Below are positions 58,893-64,000 of a stretch of DNA of 64,000 nucleotides, piece by piece (positions within the stretch are counted from its first letter, which is position 1; the number at the start of each line of letters is the position of its first letter). Where the stretch lies: positions 35,749 through 99,748 of the forward strand of contig QAXH01001150.1 in assembly GCA_004335635.1 (NCBI GenBank). The letters are read 5' to 3'. The notes beneath the pieces are model-generated. The model made no database searches and was not told the origin of the DNA. It saw only the letters and a list, made by a program, of their open reading frames with translations. The position numbers and the translations under genes are program-made. Source of the stretch: Chloromonas sp. AAM2 (lineage: Eukaryota; Chlorophyta; Chlorophyceae; Chlamydomonadales; Chlamydomonadaceae).

Positions 58893-60102
58893 GTCGTCAA
58901 CCCAGTCACGATGCTATCAGGCGAGCAGGTGTGCACAGTATCAGAATGTGTGCCGTGCGCAGCGTCGTGCTGGGCACGTGGCCCAGCTGTTCAAAACATT
59001 CAAATATGTGATTGGCTAAGCCAATGGCTTGCCTCAAACTCTGCTGATGCCCAAGTGCTGCACCACACAACTTCGTCCAAATACTGTAAGGGCAAAGTGT
59101 TGCTGAAGCTCTGGAGCACTCATCGCTTAGTGCAGTCACCTGCAGTCCATGTCTGCCTGAGGAAGTGGCTACATGTGCACAGACCATGGCAGCGGGCAAC
59201 CTGATCACACTGTGGTACATGATCGCATTGTGTCATCCTTCCGCTGGGCAGCGGTCCAGCACCATCAGCGACGACCTATCAGAGCTGCATTCCCTCCTCC
59301 CCATCAGCCAGCCTCCATCAGCATCAGCATTCAGGGGACCCTGCTGTCCCTTCAGGGAAGAGCTGTGGGCAATGGAGCCAAAGGAGAACGATACCGACTG
59401 AGAGTGATTTATGAGCAACGGTCCCGCTTCGGCCGAACACTCTGCCTTGATTTGGCTGACACAGAACGGCCCACGGCCCAGCTTTGATTGCTGAGCTACT
59501 GACGAAAACAGGTGCATAGATTTTAGCAGGTGCTTGCTATCGCATTTGTGCACTCAATTTTAGCACTGGCAAGCACCACTGGTCTAAGTATCCTGAGCAG
59601 CTGGTTTGCAAGCCAGGCCAGCTGAAGGAACACATCTGTATGGCTTATCTTCTGTGAAGCGGCATCAAATACTTTTAGAGCGGAGCGCTTACAGGCCGTT
59701 ATTATACAGATGGTAACAATAACGCCGTCAGGCACTGGCCATTAACAACAAGAAGGATGACTTCCGATGGATCATGGTCAAACACGGCCAACGTGACAAT
59801 CAAGTCTTCAATTTCAATCAACAATACTAATGAATCCAGGCCTGGCAACAAACATCACCATTGAGTTCCATTCAGTTCTCAGTTTCCAGTTTACACTTAC
59901 GGATGACAGCTCTAAACAACACACGGTGGTGATACAGGAATCTGGGTCAGCACGGCCATAACCGTCTGAGACAACAAGGAGAATAGAGACTGGGGCAGGT
60001 GGCGCCACATTGATGCCATTCAAAACGCTCCGTGTTGAGTATGAAGCTTGGCATTCGGTACCTGGCCATGCCTGTTAGATGACTGGTGAATGACAGCCTG
60101 AC
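58893..60102. other. Upstream of CAP-G and 3' of the large membrane-protein gene
   Basis: A minus-strand frame (59523-59735) reads CKRSALKVFDAASQKISHTD and LANQLLRILRPVV, helical and possibly an N-terminal CAP-G exon. It could not be joined. Otherwise no gene recognised. Confidence 0.4.
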
Positions 60103-63100
60103 TCAGATGTGTGCATCTGGTCTCAGTGCAAACGACGGCTCTCTCAGCCGCTGTGGCAACCGCTGATTGTGCTGGCCGGCCCTGACCACTTGTGATTGCC
60201 GTGGAAAGGCCAGTGCAGCTGCTTGCTGTGACAGCCGTCGAAGCTCTGTTGAGATGGGCCCACCTGTTTGCTGCGACTGGCGGGTACCTGCTGCTGGAGT
60301 AGCAAGTGACGCCTGTGACTGATGTGGCATTTTCAGTGTAGGCAACGACATAGCCCAGCCGTCTGAAAAGCCAGGACCACCCACTTGCAGCGGCACACCT
60401 GACGCTCGGCCACTGGTGCGTGCATCGCTGCTTTGCCCTGGGGCGGGCCATGCGTCAAGGCCTTCTGGCTGGTCTGTTGCAGAGGACAAAGGCACAAGTG
60501 CAGCCGGCAATGGCCGGGCCAGGCGTGTGGGTGCGGTGTCTGCCTGACTGCTGGAAGCGCGGGGCGCTGCTGATAGCCTACTGTATGGTGTGGCTAGTGA
60601 GTCAAAGACCGGTGCAGCACTCTGCCGGGGCTGCGAGATGGAGGTGACAGCATTAGTTGGCCGGTGAACGGAAAGGCTGGGGGCAGCTTGCCGTGCAGCA
60701 GCTTGCTGTATGGATGATGGCTGCCGTGCGGCCATGTTTGAGCCCCAGGGTGGGTTCAGCGCCACTTGGTCCCGCCTCGCTGCCGACCCCGACCCCAGCA
60801 TACTGTGCCTGACTGGCATTGCAGTGGCAGAGGCACGTGGCTGCACACTGCTACCGCTGGAACCACTGGATATCGGCAGCTGAGACTGTTGGTGGCCCGG
60901 GTGCGCCTGCGGTTGTGGTAGCGTTGCGCCCATCTGGCTCATATGCACTGACAATCGGTCTGCCATGCCAGCTGCCATGTCAGACAACGACTGAAGCTTC
61001 CCGCTCAAGGATACGCCATGTGGCCTGGCGTCCCCTTGTAATCCATCCGTGGCCTCAACCCGCCCTGCACCCCGCCGGTAATCATTGTCAGCACAGTCGT
61101 CCCAGCTGTTGTGATGCTGCTGCTCAGGCACTGTGTGTTGTGTGAGCCGGATCGGTGTTATGCTGCGTGCACTAGGGCTGGGCAGACGCTGGGAGGGTGC
61201 CCGGTCTGGCCCATCTGCCATGCCACCCCATATATCCGACACCCTGTGAACAGGAGAGCTGGCATATGATGCATGCGGGTGTCTGTCAAACTGGTGCTGA
61301 CCCACGTGCTCTGGAGCTTCCCAAAACGGCCCATCACTCATATTGCTGTGTGTTGGTGAGTGCATGCGGGACGTGCGTGAGGATAGATAGCCGCCATCGG
61401 ATGGATATGCGCCCTGCTGTGCCTCGTCCCTGTATCTACTAACCCGGGAGGGCGAGCGCTGAGCGAGATAGCTTGTGTTGTGTGGTTGCCCTTCCCAGTC
61501 TGATGCGGATTGCTGCTCATCCCAGTCTGATAATCTCTGCACGGTATTCAGACCCACAGCGATGCTGATGGCGCTTTGCCGCGTGCACTCCGCTGCCTCT
61601 GACGCGAGCCGCATGACGTCCGATAGCCCCGGCGGGGGCAGCACAATGCTCTGCTCAGCGCCACGAGCCATGGAATACCGGTCATGGCTTTGCGATAAGG
61701 TTGGCTGGCGGGTTTCGATACCCTGGTACTGATTGTGTGTGGGTGGGTCACCGCAATAGTCTTCAGCCGGCTGGGCAGCGGAGTAGCGATTGTGCGCCGC
61801 GGCCACATGTACATACCCATCCCCAGCTGGCATACAATTGCAGGTCAGCATTGTGGCAGAGTGGCGGCCATTGGTGGGCGAGGCAGTGAAGGAATGGTTG
61901 TCTGTTGGTCTGGCAGTGGAATGACGGTTAGCGGCAGAGCTGGCCATTGACTGGCGCTCATTTGAAAAGGGAACGGTGGAATACCCTTCGTCGGCAGAGG
62001 CGGTGGTGGAGGGTTGATTGGATGTGGAGTAGGAAAATTGGCTGCCAGGGTTGGTGGTTGAGTGCTCTCTGCTGGCTGGGTGGATTACCGGGTATCGGTT
62101 GCTGGGTGAAGGAACAGCCGAGTAAAGGTCTGCAGGTGGAGCGGCAGTAGAATGGCGGTTACTGGCTGGATTAGCAAAGGAGTAACGCTCAGCCTGTCTT
62201 GGCGATGCTGTTGGAGTGTTGGCGACAAGGCTGATGGCAGCGCTTGCAGCGGCAGCCGCTCCGGCCGCTATGGATGTGGCGGCTGCAGTGGCAGCAGCAG
62301 CTGCGTCAGCCTCCGCTCCCACTTCATCCACCAGCTGCTGCAACTGCGCCAGCAACTGCTGGGCAGCTGCTGAGTCATACACATCGCTGGGACTGCGGCT
62401 GGGCGGGCGGGCGGAGCGCGGAGAGGGCGAGGGGGAGCGAGAGAGACGCGCTGAGGCAAGCGGGGCCGGACCCAGCACCGGGGACTGCAGGGTGGAGGGT
62501 GACGGCGCCTCTACCTCCCCCATGGGCCATAGGGCAGGGGGCAGGGAACGTCTGGAGGAGGTGGGGGTGGCGGGGCTGGCCGGGAGCTCGGCAGGACGTG
62601 CACCTACGCAGACATGTGCAGCACACGTGCAAAGGTCAGTCACGAGGCCTCAGAACAACACCTTGGTGATGCACCACACGATGACACAGCCACCATTGCA
62701 ACCCCCAACCTGGTACATTGAATTGTCATAGTCGCGTCGACCGACATACATCTTCACCACATGTTGCCATGGCACTGCGCAGTGAGGGCTGCATGGCAAA
62801 CTCTGTGTACCCAGAGCAAGCACTGATGGGGGATGACACGCCTGTGTCGGAAGGTCGTGCGCGCACCTCCGGGAGCGGGCGGGTTGGTGTTTTGCATCCA
62901 GGGGTCACTGGCCAGGGGATTGTAGAACACCTGCAAGGAGGGTGAGGGCAGCGGAATGGGGGAATGGGCTGTTTAAAGCAACTCCCTCTTCTGCGGTGTG
63001 CCCCAGCCAGCAGGCTTGGGCTCTTCCTGGACTGTCTCTGTGCGTTTCCCAGTCAAGTTTCTCAAACTCCAAGTCACAAGCGTCCAGACACAAGGGCTTA

Positions 63101-63388
63101 TCTGGCAACAAGAACCCTACGATAGCAAACTCGACAGCTGCACGGCAAGCCCTGAGCAGGTAACTGGTTTGCACGCTGCCGCACCTTGGTCCCCGACATG
63201 CGGTCTAAGTACACGTTGCTGGGCGAGCCCTGTCCCGCCGCCCCAGTGCCGCTAAGGGAATTGGAGGCGTGCGGTGTGTGGGGATGGATCAGGGCGGTTG
63301 CGGGGGGCGATAGGCTGCGGCGCACACCTGCTCCTGGAGAGGGAGCCATCAGAGCACTGGTCAGAAGACTACCCCGCACCATGCCCTG

Positions 63389-63428
<40 letters not shown>

Positions 63429-64000
63429 TGTGAAAGCATATGCAATGCCATTTGTGATCTTCATGTTTGCTGCATATGTGTTGCTGCAGCTGGTCAGGAA
63501 CAGACTGCATGAGATGGTGTCGGACAGACACCAGCCCACCAGGCCTAGTGCCAAAACTCCCAAAACTCGGTAATAATGTTGGCTTGCAGCCCATGCAGGG
63601 GTGCAAAGCAAGGATTCGAAAACCCCAAGATGCCGATTGCTGTGCATGGCATGGCTTGCGTTTTTTCAGTGTTGCTTGGATTGCGATTTCGTGGCAAGAA
63701 TTTCCATTACAACTGCCCCAGGAGTAACGGCAGACACGAGTCCTGGCCTGTGAAACACACACCATATGCGAGGCAAGCAGCTGTGGTTCTTTGGCCGAGC
63801 CCGCCCCGCCGCCCGCCCCGCCCGGTTTGTCCTCATTCGCCTTCTTGCGCTTGTACCAGAAGACCCCGGCCGCTAGCAGCAGCAGCGCGCCCACACTCAC
63901 GCCCACAGCAATGAGTGCGGTGCGCAGCCCACCAGCGGACTGGGTCGATGAACCGCCCTGAGTGATGCCGGAACCATCAGGCAGGGGCGGGATGGGTGGG
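60103..64000 (-). CDS. C-terminal part of a large single-pass membrane protein (runs off the right end)
   Basis: Not recognised. From the right edge: a Gly/Ser ectodomain stub (DGSGITQGGSSTQSAGGL), one membrane helix with a basic stop-transfer (ALIAVGVSVGALLLLAAGVF then WYKRKK), a Gly/Ala linker, then exons 63185-63327 (VRRSLSPPATALIHPHTPHA), 62867-62930 (VFYNPLASDPWMQ) and 60103-62603, which together give a cytoplasmic region of about 900 residues. That region is low-complexity: Pro/Ser, an Ala-rich helix (AQLQQLVDEVGAEADAAAAA), then many short R(H/Y)S-type units (NRHSTAAPP, NRYPVIHPA, NRHSTARPT, GRHSATMLT, NRYSAAQPA), and a Gln/Ser/Arg-rich end. No kinase or other enzymatic domain appears in the window. 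The joint between the helix exon and 63327 is not resolved. The N-terminal ectodomain is outside. Confidence 0.7.
63399..63425. repeat. (CA)n microsatellite
   Basis: Perfect CA run of about 13 units inside an intron of the large membrane-protein gene. Confidence 0.95.

Noticed and set aside
63399..63425. CA run as a regulatory or recombination element
   Set aside because: Ordinary intronic microsatellite with no further evidence.
1..64000. Bacterial-type defence system, CRISPR array or toxin-antitoxin pair
   Set aside because: The DNA is eukaryotic with spliced genes; no repeat-spacer array or such cassette is present.

Overview
The window looks like nuclear DNA of a green alga (Chlorophyta). 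Genes sit close together on both strands. Almost every one is split into short exons by GT-AG introns of about 100-500 bp, and four introns appear to start with GC. The protein set is of the green lineage: a plastid-type phosphofructokinase, a plant-type PP2C, a DET2-like steroid 5-alpha-reductase, a plastid-type NDP kinase with a transit peptide, a thylakoid-lumen-type protein and a plant-like Sec14. A thioredoxin-domain protein of the dynein-associated type hints at a flagellated cell. No bacterial operon, CRISPR array, rRNA or tRNA was seen. Gene models were built by joining exons whose phases agree and whose translation matches known families. Most sum to an exact multiple of three.

Layout, left to right. 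LETM1 (+, to 4366); plastid 6-phosphofructokinase (+, 5496-10374); an unrecognised acidic protein with two LFTKWL motifs (-, 12157-14531), divergent from a DET2-like reductase (+, 14779-16933). A repeat-rich interval (16.9-19.5 kb) holds a frameshifted LINE reverse-transcriptase remnant and a possible Fanzor/TnpB tail. Then a ZCCHC10-like CCHC/SR-rich RNA-processing protein (+, 19562-21688), a PP2C phosphatase (+, about 23012-25542), and V-ATPase subunit c'' (-, 27532-28867). Next is an SFH-like Sec14 protein with a C-terminal CaaX box (-, 30286-34010), followed by a broken partial duplicate of the same gene (-, about 34965-36260).

Right half: NDP kinase (-, 37839-39167); a possible unrecognised coding segment (-, 40677-41492); a thioredoxin-like protein with a WAGPC active site (-, 42479-44158), divergent from the ribosome-assembly factor NIP7 (+, 44396-45823); a DHHC palmitoyltransferase (-, 46992-48518); a Cys-rich plastid/lumen-type protein (+, 48928-50634); a long HEAT-repeat condensin subunit CAP-G (-, about 51570-58892); and the C-terminal part of a very large low-complexity single-pass membrane protein (-, from 60103 past the right end).

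The genes are unrelated housekeeping functions (glycolysis, mitochondrial ion exchange, vacuolar acidification, splicing, ribosome assembly, chromosome condensation, lipid signalling), not a pathway cluster. The accessory interest lies in small mobile elements: a family of short elements with a shared TTTGCCAGTTCTGGGAC end, the LINE and Fanzor-like remnants, and dispersed repeats. One of these elements sits exactly where homology between the two Sec14 copies ends.
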